A stretch of DNA of 64,000 nt. It comes from Thioalkalicoccus limnaeus. GTDB taxonomy: Bacteria > Pseudomonadota > Gammaproteobacteria > Chromatiales > Chromatiaceae. The position numbers and the translations under genes are program-made. The notes under the pieces were generated by a model. The model did no database searches. It saw only the letters and a program-made list of their open reading frames with translations, and was not told the DNA's origin. The stretch spans positions 62,001 to 126,000 of the forward strand of contig NZ_JBDKXB010000008.1 in the NCBI RefSeq assembly GCF_041197575.1, given 5' to 3'. This document shows, piece after piece, positions 1 through 9,982 of this stretch. How positions within the stretch are numbered: the stretch's first letter is position 1; every line of letters starts with the position of its first letter.

Positions 1-1
1 G

Positions 2-862
2 AGCGACCTGGTGGCCCTCCTGGTCCGCGGCGACCACGAATTGAACGCCATCAAGGCGGCGAAGCGTCCCGAGGTGGCCACACCCTTGCGTTTCGCGACC
101 GAGACCGAGATCCGCGAACGGATCGGCGCCGGTCCCGGTTCGCTCGGCCCACGCGGTCTGCCGATCCCAGTCATCGCCGACCGCGCGGTCGCGGTGCTGG
201 CGGACTTCAGCGCCGGGGCCAACCGCGACGGTCAGCATTGGTTCGGGTTGAACTGGGGGCGCGACCTGCCGCTACCGCCGGTCGCCGACCTGCGCAACGT
301 CGTCGACGGCGACCCGAGCCCGGACGGCCGCGGCTATCTGAAGATCGCCCGTGGTATCGAGGTAGGCCATATCTTTCAGCTCGGCCGCAAATACAGCGAG
401 GCAATGAAGGCCACCGTGCTCGGCGAAGACGGGAAGGCCGTGACCCTGACCATGGGCTGCTACGGCATTGGGGTCAGTCGGGTCGTCGCCGCCGCGATCG
501 AGCAGCATCATGATGAACGCGGCCTGTGCTGGCCGGCACCGCTGGCCCCGTTCACGGTCGCGCTGCTACCGATGAAGCGGGATAAGTCCTTTCGCGTCCG
601 CGAGGCCACCGACCGAATCTACCAAGACCTGAAGGCAGCGGGCATCGACGTCCTGCTCGACGACCGTGACGTCCGTCCCGGCGTCATGTTCGCGGATATC
701 GAGCTAGTCGGGATTCCACACCGGATCGTGATCGGCGACAAGGGCTTGGATGCCGGAACCGTCGAATACAAGGGTCGCCGGGACGCCGACCCTCAGTTCA
801 TCCCGCTGGACGGAGTCTTACCCTTTCTACGCGAACGGCTCGCCGCCGGGCCGACCCCGTAA
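2..862 (+). CDS. proS: Prolyl-tRNA synthetase, C-terminal part (5' end outside window)
   Basis: Charges tRNA-Pro with proline in the cytoplasm. The reading frame is open from the first bases, so the N-terminus lies outside; about 286 residues are visible. They cover the end of the editing (INS) domain, class II motif 3 (GCYGIGVSRVV near base 455) and the anticodon-binding domain with the typical DDRDVRPGVMFADIELVGIP segment. It is followed 77 bases later by fabA on the same strand. No sign of damage in the visible part. Identification is secure from motif 3 and the C-terminal domain. Confidence 0.95.
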   Translation, partial: SDLVALLVRGDHELNAIKAAKRPEVATPLRFATETEIRERIGAGPGSLGPRGLPIPVIADRAVAVLADFSAGANRDGQHWFGLNWGRDLPLPPVADLRNVVDGDPSPDGRGYLKIARGIEVGHIFQLGRKYSEAMKATVLGEDGKAVTLTMGCYGIGVSRVVAAAIEQHHDERGLCWPAPLAPFTVALLPMKRDKSFRVREATDRIYQDLKAAGIDVLLDDRDVRPGVMFADIELVGIPHRIVIGDKGLDAGTVEYKGRRDADPQFIPLDGVLPFLRERLAAGPTP

Positions 863-939
863 CGCGCGATCGATCCTCGCGTTCCTTTCGACCCACCGGG
901 CGTCTGAAGCGCGCCCCCGCACCCAGGACCAATGACCCC

Positions 940-1455
940 ATGAGCCGAGTGGAAGCCTTCGACCGAGCGCAGTTGCTGCAGTGTGGCTACGGAGAGATGT
1001 TTGGGCCGGGCAATGCGCAATTGCCAGTCCCGAACATGCTGATGCTCGATCGAATCCTCAAGATCACCGACAGCGGCGGCGCCTTCGGCAAAGGCGAGAT
1101 CCTCGCCGAGCTCGATGTGACACCCGATCTCTGGTTCTTCCAGTGCCATTTTCCCGGCGACCCGGTCATGCCCGGCTGTTTGGGGCTCGACGCCCTGTGG
1201 CAATTGGTCGGTTTTTGGCTTGCGTGGATCGGTAACCCCGGACACGGTCGCGCCCTCGGCGTTGGCGAGGTCAAGTTCTTCGGGCAGGTCCTGCCAACCG
1301 CGAAGACCGTGACCTACAAGGTCGACCTAAAACGGGTCATCAGCCGCAAGCTCGCGCTCGGCATCGGTGACGGAAGCGTCGAGGTCGACGGCCGTCAGAT
1401 CTACACCGCCAAGGATCTGCGCGTCGGCCTCTTCATCTCGACCGAGGGGTTTTGA
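940..1455 (+). CDS. fabA: 3-hydroxydecanoyl-ACP dehydratase/isomerase FabA
   Basis: Introduces the double bond in anaerobic unsaturated fatty acid synthesis by dehydrating 3-hydroxydecanoyl-ACP and isomerising trans-2- to cis-3-decenoyl-ACP. The protein is 171 residues, the usual FabA length. The hot-dog active site is visible: His70 in CHFPGDPVMPG and Asp84 in CLGLDALWQL, at the same numbers as in the E. coli enzyme. No fabB is adjacent. Soluble cytoplasmic enzyme. Confidence 0.96.
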   Translation: MSRVEAFDRAQLLQCGYGEMFGPGNAQLPVPNMLMLDRILKITDSGGAFGKGEILAELDVTPDLWFFQCHFPGDPVMPGCLGLDALWQLVGFWLAWIGNPGHGRALGVGEVKFFGQVLPTAKTVTYKVDLKRVISRKLALGIGDGSVEVDGRQIYTAKDLRVGLFISTEGF

Positions 1456-1694
1456 GACCGCCACTGGATCGGTACCAAACCCCGCGTGCCTGCGGTCCTC
1501 GGAGACCGGTTACCCCAAACCCTGAAAGACTCGTGACAGCCGCTCTGCGGTGCCACACACGCCATGTGGCACTCAGAACCGAGTGCCGCTCGGGCCGATA
1601 ATGACGCACGAGGCCGAAGCGGGCGTTCGCCCCGCGGTTCCCGGTAGAGGGCCGCGAAAAGCCTTGAACTCGGACGACAGTTCGCGCCGCCGCC

Positions 1695-3008
1695 ATGAAC
1701 GAGATTCCGCTCTCCGCCCTGTTTCTGTCGCTGCTGTTCTTGCTCGTTCTCTCGGCCTTCTTCTCCGGTTCGGAGACCGCCCTGATGACGATCAACCGCT
1801 ACCGGCTGCGTCATCGCGCCGACCAGGGCCACCGTGGCGCGCGTCTTGCTCAAGCCCTGCTCGACCGTCCGGATCGTCTGATTGGCCTGATCCTGCTCGG
1901 GAACAACTTCGTTAACATCTTGGCCTCGTCGCTGGCGACGATCATCGCGCTGCGCATCGGCGGTGACAACGCGATCGCGGTTGCCGCCGGCCTCCTGACG
2001 CTGGTGATCCTGATCTTCTCGGAGGTCACGCCGAAGACCCTGGCGGCGTTGCATCCGGAGCGGCTCGCCTATCCGGCGGCGTTCATCTACACGCCGCTGA
2101 TCAAGCTGTTCTCGCCACTGGTGATCCTGGTCAGCCTGATCGCCAAGATCATCTTACGCTCTATCGGTGTGCACGCCGATGGCACGGCAAGCCAAACGCT
2201 GAGCCGTGAGGAACTGCGTACCGTGGTCAACGAGGCCGGGGCGATGATTCCCGAGCGCAGTCGCACCATGTTGCTCGGGATCCTGGATCTCGAGCGGGCC
2301 ACGGTCGAGGACATCATGATCCCGCGTCACGAGGTCGAGGGGATCGACCTGCAGGATCCGCTCGATGACATCCTGCGCACGCTGCACAATGCGAGCTATA
2401 CGATCCTGCCGTTGTTCGATGGTGGTGTCGACAATGTCATCGGCACGCTGCACATCCGCGATATCTTGCGCCTGTCGCGCGACCGCGAGGAGTTGTCGAA
2501 GGAACAACTGCGCGAGATCAGCCGCGCACCCTATTTCGTGCCGGAGGGCACGCGACTGTATCAGCAACTACTGAACTTTCAGCGGGAGCGGCAACGAGTC
2601 GCCTTGGTCGTCGACGAATACGGCGACTTCCTCGGCTTGGTCGCGTTGACGGATCTGCTCGAGGAGATCGTCGGCGAGTTCACCACGGATCCCGCGGATA
2701 ACATCCCGGAGATCATGCGTCACGCCGACGGCGGCCTGCTGATCGATTGCGGTATCACGATTCGCGACCTGAATCGCTTCATGCGTTGGAAACTGCCGAC
2801 CGACGGCCCCAAGACCCTCAACGGGCTGATCCTCGATTACATGGAAACGATCCCCGAACCAGGGACGAGCCTGATGCTGCACGGGCACGTCCTGGAGATC
2901 CTGCACACGGCAGACAATGCGGTCAAAACGGTCCGCTATCGCGGCGGCCCGCTGCACATGACAGAGGACGACACGGCGACCCACCCTCCCCCGCAGCCCG
3001 AAGGATGA
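1695..3008 (+). CDS. CNNM/CorC-HlyC family transmembrane protein with CBS pair
   Basis: Inner-membrane protein of the CNNM (DUF21) family, 437 residues. Domains in order: hydrophobic N-terminal CNNM region with several membrane segments (about residues 1-150, including SAFFSGSETALM), a linker with LSREELRTVVNEAG, a CBS-domain pair (about 205-330, with IMIPRHEVEGID and RVALVVDEYGDFLGLV), and a C-terminal CorC_HlyC domain (about 345-425). Relatives are linked to magnesium or cobalt efflux or resistance; the exact substrate cannot be read here. Start ATG at 1695 leaves about 240 bases of spacer after fabA. Confidence 0.9.
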   Translation: MNEIPLSALFLSLLFLLVLSAFFSGSETALMTINRYRLRHRADQGHRGARLAQALLDRPDRLIGLILLGNNFVNILASSLATIIALRIGGDNAIAVAAGLLTLVILIFSEVTPKTLAALHPERLAYPAAFIYTPLIKLFSPLVILVSLIAKIILRSIGVHADGTASQTLSREELRTVVNEAGAMIPERSRTMLLGILDLERATVEDIMIPRHEVEGIDLQDPLDDILRTLHNASYTILPLFDGGVDNVIGTLHIRDILRLSRDREELSKEQLREISRAPYFVPEGTRLYQQLLNFQRERQRVALVVDEYGDFLGLVALTDLLEEIVGEFTTDPADNIPEIMRHADGGLLIDCGITIRDLNRFMRWKLPTDGPKTLNGLILDYMETIPEPGTSLMLHGHVLEILHTADNAVKTVRYRGGPLHMTEDDTATHPPPQPEG

Positions 3009-3279
3009 CCTCGGGACGCCATCGGGTGCCCGCCCTCGTGGTGCCCGCGACGAAGCCGGCGGCGAGTCGCGGGTTGCCGATCGTCACACGACCTCGTCGT
3101 GACCGGCGCGATAGTCATCGTTGGCGGTGGAACCGCGAGGTCCCGTTCGCCAAGCGTCGCGCGCACTCCTTGTGACGTTTTCTCGGAACGGTCAAGGCCG
3201 TCCTGACGAGCTGCCCCCAGCCGGACCTATTCGTCGTTCCTGGCTTGGATCGGCGTCGGCCAGCCCCTAGCTCTCCAGT

Positions 3280-4248
3280 ATGAATCACGAGCGTCTCATG
3301 GCCAACCGGGTCCGCAACCTGCTTCAAAGCGTCGCTCTGATCTGGTCGCTAGCTGTGCTGCTAGGCTATCTCGCCTGGGTCATCGGCGGGGTCTTCTTCG
3401 CCATGGCGGCGCTCGGCGCCGTTCTGGTGCTGTCGCTTGCCAGCCCGCAAGCCTCACCACGACTCGTGCTGCCCCTCTATCACGGACGCTTCCTATCAGA
3501 TTGGGAAGCACCGCGCATCCGTGCGATCGTCGCAGAACTGGCCCGCCGGGCCGGCCTGTCGCGCGTTCCGCATCTTTACTATATTCCGTCGCCGGTCATG
3601 AACGCCTTCGCCACGGGTCACCGCAATGAATCGGTGATCGCGCTGTCCGACGGTCTGCTGCGTCGTCTGACGCACCGCGAGCTTGCCGGAGTCTTGGCGC
3701 ACGAAGTCAGTCATATCGCCAATGACGATATCCAGGTCATGGCCTTTGCCGATCTCGTCAGCCGCATCACGAATCTGTTGAGCCTCGCCGGCCAGGTGCT
3801 GCTCTTGATCAGCCTGCCTTTGGCCATCCTCACCGGTATCCCGATCCCTTGGTTGACGATTCTGGTGTTGGTCTTGGCTCCGACGCTGAGTGCCCTCGTG
3901 CAGCTGGCACTGTCACGGAATCGGGAATACGAAGCCGATCGGCGTGCCGCGGAATTGTCCGGAGACCCGGAAGGCCTGGCGCTCGCGCTGACCAAGATCG
4001 AACGCATTCAAGGCCCGCTGTGGGAGCGCATCCTGATGCCGCAGCGAAAGGTCCCAGACCCTTCGCTGCTGCGGACACATCCGCCCACCGAGGATCGGAT
4101 CAAGCGCCTCATCGACCTTGCCCCGCGGCAACGCAAGCCGCTGAGCATCGAGATACCGCAGCAGGTCATCGCCAGCGAGCTGGCGACGCTCTTGCGCCCC
4201 AACACGCCTTTGCGGCCGCGATCGCGTTTCGGCGGCCTGTGGTTCTGA
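3280..4248 (+). CDS. HtpX-like M48 zinc metalloprotease
   Basis: Membrane-bound M48 peptidase, 322 residues. Two membrane segments lie near residues 15-55 and further ones near 165-210. The zinc site HEVSH is at residues 141-145 and the third ligand is in NREYEADRRA. The C-terminal RTHPPTEDRIKRL is typical of HtpX relatives. HtpX-type proteases act in quality control of damaged inner-membrane proteins. A second ATG six codons in (LMANR) could also be the start. The protein is somewhat longer than E. coli HtpX, so orthology is not claimed. Confidence 0.88.
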   Translation: MNHERLMANRVRNLLQSVALIWSLAVLLGYLAWVIGGVFFAMAALGAVLVLSLASPQASPRLVLPLYHGRFLSDWEAPRIRAIVAELARRAGLSRVPHLYYIPSPVMNAFATGHRNESVIALSDGLLRRLTHRELAGVLAHEVSHIANDDIQVMAFADLVSRITNLLSLAGQVLLLISLPLAILTGIPIPWLTILVLVLAPTLSALVQLALSRNREYEADRRAAELSGDPEGLALALTKIERIQGPLWERILMPQRKVPDPSLLRTHPPTEDRIKRLIDLAPRQRKPLSIEIPQQVIASELATLLRPNTPLRPRSRFGGLWF

Positions 4249-4376
4249 CGACCGTGACACCTGACGCCGCTGACGTGGTTGGCGCGAGGTCCGTCGCCAA
4301 TCGACCCACGGACGGAAACGCAGATGCGACTCGAGGTTTGCCGCGTGCGGCCGGCGGGGCGCCGTGTTCGCCTCGG

Positions 4377-4943
4377 CTACCCCTTCGGCAGTATCGCCGG
4401 CACACCGAACAGATAAGGATGCAGGAACACACCGAGCGCGTAAAGCGCGATACCGCCGCCGGCTCCGGCCAAATCCCACAGCATCGATTTCGTCTCTTTG
4501 CTCTTCGTTGCCCCGCGGCGGTTAGCCGAGATCATCGCGAACACGCTGTACACCGCGAAACTGCCAAAGAAGACCATCGCGGCCAGGTGTCCATTCGCCA
4601 GCAGATGCGCGACGGACCAGAGCAGCACCGCGGTCAGCATCGGGTGACGGAGGTAGCGCTTGACATTGCTCGGTACGTACGCCAGAACTAACAGCATCGC
4701 GGCCGGCAGCATCAGGCCCGGCGCCAGACTCATAGTGAACTCATTCGGCTCCCAAACCGGCATGATCGGCGCATCGCGCTTGCCGATCAGCGCCAAGACC
4801 AACCCGGTCACGGCGATCAGCGAGAAGATGCCCTGAAACGCAAGCATGCCCAGCCTGTCCCGCAATGGCTGATACACCGATGAAAAACTCGGCAGCGTGT
4901 GGACTGCGAAAAACAACAATAGTCCCAAAATCAACAGCGTCAT
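4377..4943 (-). CDS. NnrU family membrane protein
   Basis: Polytopic membrane protein of 188 residues with about five hydrophobic segments and the family signatures AVHTLPSF and RHPMLTAVLLWSVAHLLANG. NnrU relatives occur near denitrification genes in some bacteria and are related in fold to isoprenylcysteine methyltransferase-like membrane proteins; their biochemical role is not settled. No denitrification gene is nearby. Divergent from the next gene with about 80 bases between starts. Confidence 0.87.
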   Translation of the reverse strand: MTLLILGLLLFFAVHTLPSFSSVYQPLRDRLGMLAFQGIFSLIAVTGLVLALIGKRDAPIMPVWEPNEFTMSLAPGLMLPAAMLLVLAYVPSNVKRYLRHPMLTAVLLWSVAHLLANGHLAAMVFFGSFAVYSVFAMISANRRGATKSKETKSMLWDLAGAGGGIALYALGVFLHPYLFGVPAILPKG

Positions 4944-5026
4944 CGATCAACCCCTATGCTTCGTTACGACCAGCCCGGTATTTTACGCTCGACGACTCCT
5001 CGTAGGCGACGGCCAAAGGGGCCTCG

Positions 5027-6304
5027 ATGAAACCGCTCCGATCCGACCCCGACGGCGGCTCGATTCCCGTCGACGCCGGCGAGATCTCGACCGATGCCAC
5101 ATCGTCGCCAACGGCGCGAAACGAAGCGAGCGGCGCGTTCACGGGCTGGCCGAAGCCCGATTATCAGGGTGGTGGACTCGTCAATTTGATGAGCAGCCTG
5201 ATCCAGGCACGGGGCGGACGCTCGGCTTACCCGGCGCTGACGACACTGTCGGTCAGCGAGATTGCCGGGATCACCAATCTGATCCTGCTGGTCATCGACG
5301 GGCTCGGCGCCGAATGGCTCGAACGCCGCGCCCCGGACGGGCTCTTGAGCCGTCATCGCCGGACGACCATGACCTCGGTCTTTCCACCGACCACGGCCGC
5401 GGCCATCCCGACCTTCTTGACTGGCCAGGCCCCGCAACAACACGGTCTGACGGGTTGGCACACCTGGCTGCGTGAACTGGGAACCGTGATGACCGTTCTT
5501 CCGGGGCGACCGCGTTATGGGGGACCGGGTTACCGGGAAGCCGGCCTCGACCCGGCCGGGCTGTTCGAGGCCAAACCACTTTTCGAGCAGATCGATGCCA
5601 GCAGCCATGTGCTCTCGCCGACACGGATCGCCCACTCCGATTTCAACCGCGCGTACAGCCGCGGGGCCCAGATCCGAGCCGCCGACTCGTTGACCGCGAT
5701 CCTCCGCGAGGCACGAAAGATCGTACGCCGGGGCCGTGGCCCCCAGTACCTGTATCTCTACTGGCCCGAACTCGACCGCCTCGGCCACGAACAAGGCATC
5801 GAGGGTCCGGCGGCGTGGGCGCATCTGCATGAGATCGAGCGAGCGATCGCCGATTTTCTCGACGATATCACCGGGAGCGATACGCTGCTGCTCGTCACGG
5901 CCGACCATGGTCAGCTGGACACGACCCCTGCGGAACACATCGAGCTCGCCGATCATGCCGATCTGGCCGATTGCCTGATCCTTCCACTGTGTGGCGAACC
6001 CCGTGCGGCCTTCTGTTACCTGCGTCCAGACCGCATCGCCACCTTTCTAGAACTCGCACGGGGCCGGCTCGACGCCGTGGCCGAAGCCCACGCCAGTCGG
6101 GACCTGATCGCCGCCGGACTCTTTGGATCCGGCCCGGTCAATCGCCGCCTCGCCGACCGGATCGGTGACTACACCCTTCTCATGCGCGGATCCTACGCGA
6201 TCCACGAGCGACTGCTGACCGAGGAGGCTCACACGCTCATCGGTGTTCATGGCGGACTCAGCACGGCCGAATTACACGTTCCGCTGTGTTTGTTGCGGGC
6301 CTGA
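5027..6304 (+). CDS. Alkaline phosphatase superfamily protein (type I phosphodiesterase/nucleotide pyrophosphatase)
   Basis: 425-residue soluble member of the alkaline phosphatase superfamily. Metal-site motifs are visible: VIDGLG near residue 90, the nucleophile region FPPTTAAAIPTFLTG near 118-132, and TADHGQ near 291. The PDYQGGGLVNLM segment near residue 45 looks family-conserved, which supports the early start. The substrate cannot be told. No signal peptide is obvious, so a cytoplasmic role is likely. Confidence 0.8.
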   Translation: MKPLRSDPDGGSIPVDAGEISTDATSSPTARNEASGAFTGWPKPDYQGGGLVNLMSSLIQARGGRSAYPALTTLSVSEIAGITNLILLVIDGLGAEWLERRAPDGLLSRHRRTTMTSVFPPTTAAAIPTFLTGQAPQQHGLTGWHTWLRELGTVMTVLPGRPRYGGPGYREAGLDPAGLFEAKPLFEQIDASSHVLSPTRIAHSDFNRAYSRGAQIRAADSLTAILREARKIVRRGRGPQYLYLYWPELDRLGHEQGIEGPAAWAHLHEIERAIADFLDDITGSDTLLLVTADHGQLDTTPAEHIELADHADLADCLILPLCGEPRAAFCYLRPDRIATFLELARGRLDAVAEAHASRDLIAAGLFGSGPVNRRLADRIGDYTLLMRGSYAIHERLLTEEAHTLIGVHGGLSTAELHVPLCLLRA

Positions 6305-6401
6305 CGAACAGGGAGCCGATGGTCTCGGGCGATCAGGGACAGCACAGGGCGCGAAAGACCGCGCCAAACGCCGCTTGGCACCAACTACCCCGGGACATCG
6401 A

Positions 6402-7412
6402 TCATTCCTTGTTCTTGTATGCCGTCACCTCGATCTCACAAAGCCAGTCGTCCCGGCACACGTTGCAATCGAGCAACGACAAGCACCGGTCGATCGGGAA
6501 TCCATAGCGCCGCGCGATCTCCAGACACGGCTGGTAATCGCCCTTTCTCTTCAACCACATCATCCCTTGCGCGATATCTGCGAATCCCATGCCGACGCTT
6601 TCCAAGAGATCGGCGATGCAATCGAGCGTGTGCTCGAATTGCCGTGCGATGTCGGCCACGTACTTGACCTCGCCTCTTTCGTCGGTGGAGGCCGTTCCAC
6701 TGATGAAAGCGATCCGTCCACGGGGCGCGGAGACCAATATTCCACGGCTAAACATCTTATTGTATTCGATTGGCTCGTTCTGCATCGAGCAGTGCATCTG
6801 ATCGATTTGAATATCCTTGCCATCGATCGCGAGGAACTCGAGTGAAATGTGCCCGGAACGGTTGATCAGGCTTTGAATTCCGGTACTCGCAGGAATGAAG
6901 TCAGACCCGTTGAACCAGGTCGAGAACCAGCCATCTCTCACTTGATTGATCAACTCGTAATCGCGAAAGATATCCTTTGCAAAGAACCACTTTCGAACGA
7001 TACGATTGGCTTTCAGATCGGCTTGATCGAGCAACCGCGAAAGCCCTGTATAGACCTTGTTGAACGAATCGAACGAGATAGTCTCCCCGGTCGACAACGG
7101 ATGACTGAACAACATCTTTGTGTCATCCGACTCGAGCATCACTCCGAAGTCGAGCTGCTCGAGGCGACATGACCCGTTGACGGCAATCATCGAGCGCTGC
7201 ACCGGAAGACTGCTATCGTTGAATATGACCAACGGATCGCGGCTAAGAGGTGTGACCGTGCCCAATCGTTCGGGCGGAGTGACAATCCTTTCCTGTAACA
7301 CGACCAGGTTCTTCTCCCGTATGTACTGGTCGGCGCTTCCATTCGCGGCGTCCTTGTCCACAATGTATTCAAGTATCAAGTCTCGACTGACTTGGCATTC
7401 CATTCTGGACAT
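6402..7412 (-). CDS. Chorismatase-like protein (FkbO/Hyg5/XanB2-type) with C-terminal RidA-like domain
   Basis: 336 residues. The last ~110 residues (about 225-336) look like a YjgF/RidA fold: FISGTAS, then an FEHTLDCIADLLESVG helix and the terminal VCRDDWLCEIEVTA strand. A long N-terminal domain joined to such an end is the layout of chorismatases, which split chorismate into pyruvate plus a dihydroxy-acid or hydroxybenzoates. Assignment rests on layout and the C-terminal motifs; I cannot confirm catalytic residues. The coding sequence is clearly richer in A and T than its neighbours, suggesting transfer. A second ATG at 7403 has a better-spaced AGG upstream and may be the true start. Confidence 0.6.
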   Translation of the reverse strand: MSRMECQVSRDLILEYIVDKDAANGSADQYIREKNLVVLQERIVTPPERLGTVTPLSRDPLVIFNDSSLPVQRSMIAVNGSCRLEQLDFGVMLESDDTKMLFSHPLSTGETISFDSFNKVYTGLSRLLDQADLKANRIVRKWFFAKDIFRDYELINQVRDGWFSTWFNGSDFIPASTGIQSLINRSGHISLEFLAIDGKDIQIDQMHCSMQNEPIEYNKMFSRGILVSAPRGRIAFISGTASTDERGEVKYVADIARQFEHTLDCIADLLESVGMGFADIAQGMMWLKRKGDYQPCLEIARRYGFPIDRCLSLLDCNVCRDDWLCEIEVTAYKNKE

Positions 7413-8272
7413 ACCTCAGGTAACGAGTTTGCTATCGGCGACCTCCGGATCGAACCGGGGCCATGAGCTCTTCGCTGACTACGCGAAGTGTCCAGCGGCG
7501 GGATCGCCGCCTGACCACGCACCAGCAACGGTCCTCGCATCTGCGTATCGCGCACGCCGGTCACCGAATCTCACCCATTCGAGACCGGGCCGCGTCGACC
7601 AACGGCTTCGGCCCGAACGGATCCGGGCCGCCGCTGGTATCGAACCGAGAACCAGGTTCCATTCATTTGAGCCCAGCAAACCCATGGCGGGGCGAATCGC
7701 TGCCTCGCATCGAGATAGCCCCGGATCGGGTACCCATTCGAGCCAACGCATCGCTACACAGCCACTGCCTGAAAGCAACGCCCACCACTGACTTACGATA
7801 AGCCTCGGCGTCCTTCCATATTCGCGATCCCAATACTAAACATTTGGCATACCACGATTGTCTGCCGGACAACATCGGTTAGCGCTACGGCGCCATCCCT
7901 GAGGCGAAACCCCGTCCCGTATGCCGCACGCGCCTCCCGCAAGGGTGACCCGGGAGCCCGCGCTCACGGAGCAGGTTTCACAGTCGCACCGCTTCGGCGA
8001 CACACCAGGAATCCCCTCAACGATCGTCCGGAGGCCAACACGAGTCGATACACGGGATGACCCGCCTTCAAGGACATTCTGGCTCGCAACAGCGCGTCGG
8101 TCGCCAACCGACCCGGTATCTTAAGACCTGTGGTCAGGCTATTGCAAAAGAGACTCCCCATAGGGCCACCCCATGACGCGGTACCACGACCGACGCTGGC
8201 ACGACGCGCGTCGATCTCGCCCCCAACGATCACCGCCGTTCGACGCCCCGCAGCCCTTCCATTGCGCACGGG
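7413..8272. other. Long spacer without a recognisable gene
   Basis: About 860 bases between two minus-strand accessory genes. Only short, unconvincing open frames occur on either strand. It may hold the promoter of the chorismatase-like gene near its left end or decayed coding sequence. No tRNA, terminal repeat or transposase remnant was recognised. Confidence 0.5.
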
Positions 8273-9646
8273 TCACCCCATGGACGAGGCCGACTCCCAA
8301 AAACCGTCGACCCTCGTCGTATGGGCCGAGACATGGAATACCTTCCCCTTTTCCCGCTTGCGCAGGTTGAAATGGGCTTTGACCTCCCCGCTATCAAAAT
8401 CGATGATATAGAAGTCGAAAAAGGAATTGCAGTAGAATTGCTCGCCATCCTCGGAGACCTGCAACCCATAAAGCGGCATGACGCCGGTCTTGATCTTCTT
8501 GTGTAGCGTCATCGTCTCCGCATCGATGATGATGATATAGGGTGACGAAATGCTACCGAGATATTTTCTACCCTTGTTCTTGAACACAAAATGCCAGGTT
8601 GCGCGGACGAAGTCTTTCCCATCGGTGAAGGTCGCCACCCGCACCGGCCCCGAATCCGTGATTCGATACTTGTGAATCGCCGCGACACCGACGAACGCGC
8701 CCACTTCCTTGGTCACGAAACCCAAGGTTGCAAACCAGGTCAAATCCTTGTTTTTCGTCTTATCGGACTCGGTGACCTTGTCCTTGATGATGATCCCGAT
8801 CTGGTGCTCGGAAACATAAATGACATGGGGGTCGTCAGGATCGACCTCGACATGCGCAGACGACTTGAGGCCCGGGATCTCCCAGTGCCGACCTTCGACC
8901 AAGTCGACGATATAGATGGAGCTCGGTTCGAACTGATGCTCATCGTCTAGAGCGAATCTCAGATCGCTGAAGATGGCATACCGACGATCGGTCGTTACAC
9001 GAAAACCGTCGACCAGGAAACAGTTGATATCACCCTGCCACAAGGTTTGGACCTGGCCGGCATCCTGATGGTAACGCTTGATTGAAAAGCGATTCTTCAA
9101 ACCCGGCTCGACCGAACCCATGCGGATGTGGCCGCGCAGATCATAGGTCAGCAAGTCGATACTATTGGACTCTTTGTCGTAGGCAATCTGCGGCCCAAGG
9201 AGATCATCTTCGCTCGTCGGCACGATCGAGGTGACCGACTTTTCTCCAAGATCGCATATCAGTGCATTGTGACTGCCTGCCGTCCCGATCCAGAATCGCT
9301 GCTTTCCGATATGGGTTACATGGTGGGGAAGCAGACTCCCGACCAATAGACCGAATTGCTTGAGGCCATAGGTTCCATCCTGAAACAAGGCGCGCAGCGT
9401 TGCAAAATGGCGATATTCGACGTAATTGTTATTCTTGACCGCCTGCAGCCGCCTATAAAAATTCTGCAGCGTATAGGCTGCACTGACATCGATCACATGA
9501 CATTTCGCATGCAATAAATCCATCACATAATAGGAATGCATACGCAACGGGTTACGTACGCATCCATAAAACACCACCGAATTCAGCGCCCGATCATTGG
9601 TGAAATCCAGGGTGCGAAACCGAGCCGCAATGCTTTTCTTATCCAT
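8273..9646 (-). CDS. Unrecognised protein, probable beta-propeller
   Basis: 457 residues from the ATG at 9646 (a TTG seven codons earlier is possible). I do not recognise the family. The sequence is made of repeated short strands with ID, VD or IID turns (for example IYIVDLVEGRHWEIPG, YIIIIDAETMTLHKKI, FYIIDFDSGEVKAHF), which is how seven-bladed propellers of the WD40 or YVTN type read. Several histidines stand in strand-like contexts (SAHVEVDPDDPHVIYVSEHQ, FVRATWHFVF, HVSAHTTRVDGF) and could bind metal, which is speculation. No signal peptide. AT-richer than the surroundings; the nearest recognisable gene on the same strand is the chorismatase-like one. Confidence 0.6.
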   Translation of the reverse strand: MDKKSIAARFRTLDFTNDRALNSVVFYGCVRNPLRMHSYYVMDLLHAKCHVIDVSAAYTLQNFYRRLQAVKNNNYVEYRHFATLRALFQDGTYGLKQFGLLVGSLLPHHVTHIGKQRFWIGTAGSHNALICDLGEKSVTSIVPTSEDDLLGPQIAYDKESNSIDLLTYDLRGHIRMGSVEPGLKNRFSIKRYHQDAGQVQTLWQGDINCFLVDGFRVTTDRRYAIFSDLRFALDDEHQFEPSSIYIVDLVEGRHWEIPGLKSSAHVEVDPDDPHVIYVSEHQIGIIIKDKVTESDKTKNKDLTWFATLGFVTKEVGAFVGVAAIHKYRITDSGPVRVATFTDGKDFVRATWHFVFKNKGRKYLGSISSPYIIIIDAETMTLHKKIKTGVMPLYGLQVSEDGEQFYCNSFFDFYIIDFDSGEVKAHFNLRKREKGKVFHVSAHTTRVDGFWESASSMG

Positions 9647-9982
9647 CGCCAAGAACTCGAATTGCAAATCGATGCAGAACCGTCAACTAGATGACAATTG
9701 AGTGAATGCTACCAGATCGCTTGAAACCAGGCAAAGCACCGGATATTGGAGGCCACGGGCGGCCTGTCGCGCCGGATCAATCCGTGTCCCCGCTCGCCAA
9801 CGGAACGATCATGCGGCTAACCGGGGATGGGCGACGTCGAGATCGGGTTTCCGCGCCGTGCCCCCGGTGATACCTTACGCGCCGTTGACCGGTGCTCCAC
9901 CGCGGACGCCCGTCGAACCCACCGGCCTACGTGGGATCATCGCTCGCGCGACTACCGATCGCTCACTACGGGGAACCGCTAC
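9647..9982. other. Divergent spacer upstream of putP
   Basis: About 336 bases between the minus-strand unknown gene and plus-strand putP. Base composition shifts from AT-rich to GC-rich across it, marking the right edge of the AT-rich patch. An in-frame upstream extension of putP from 9827 reads as arginine-rich non-homologous sequence and was not accepted. No clear promoter was identified. Confidence 0.4.
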
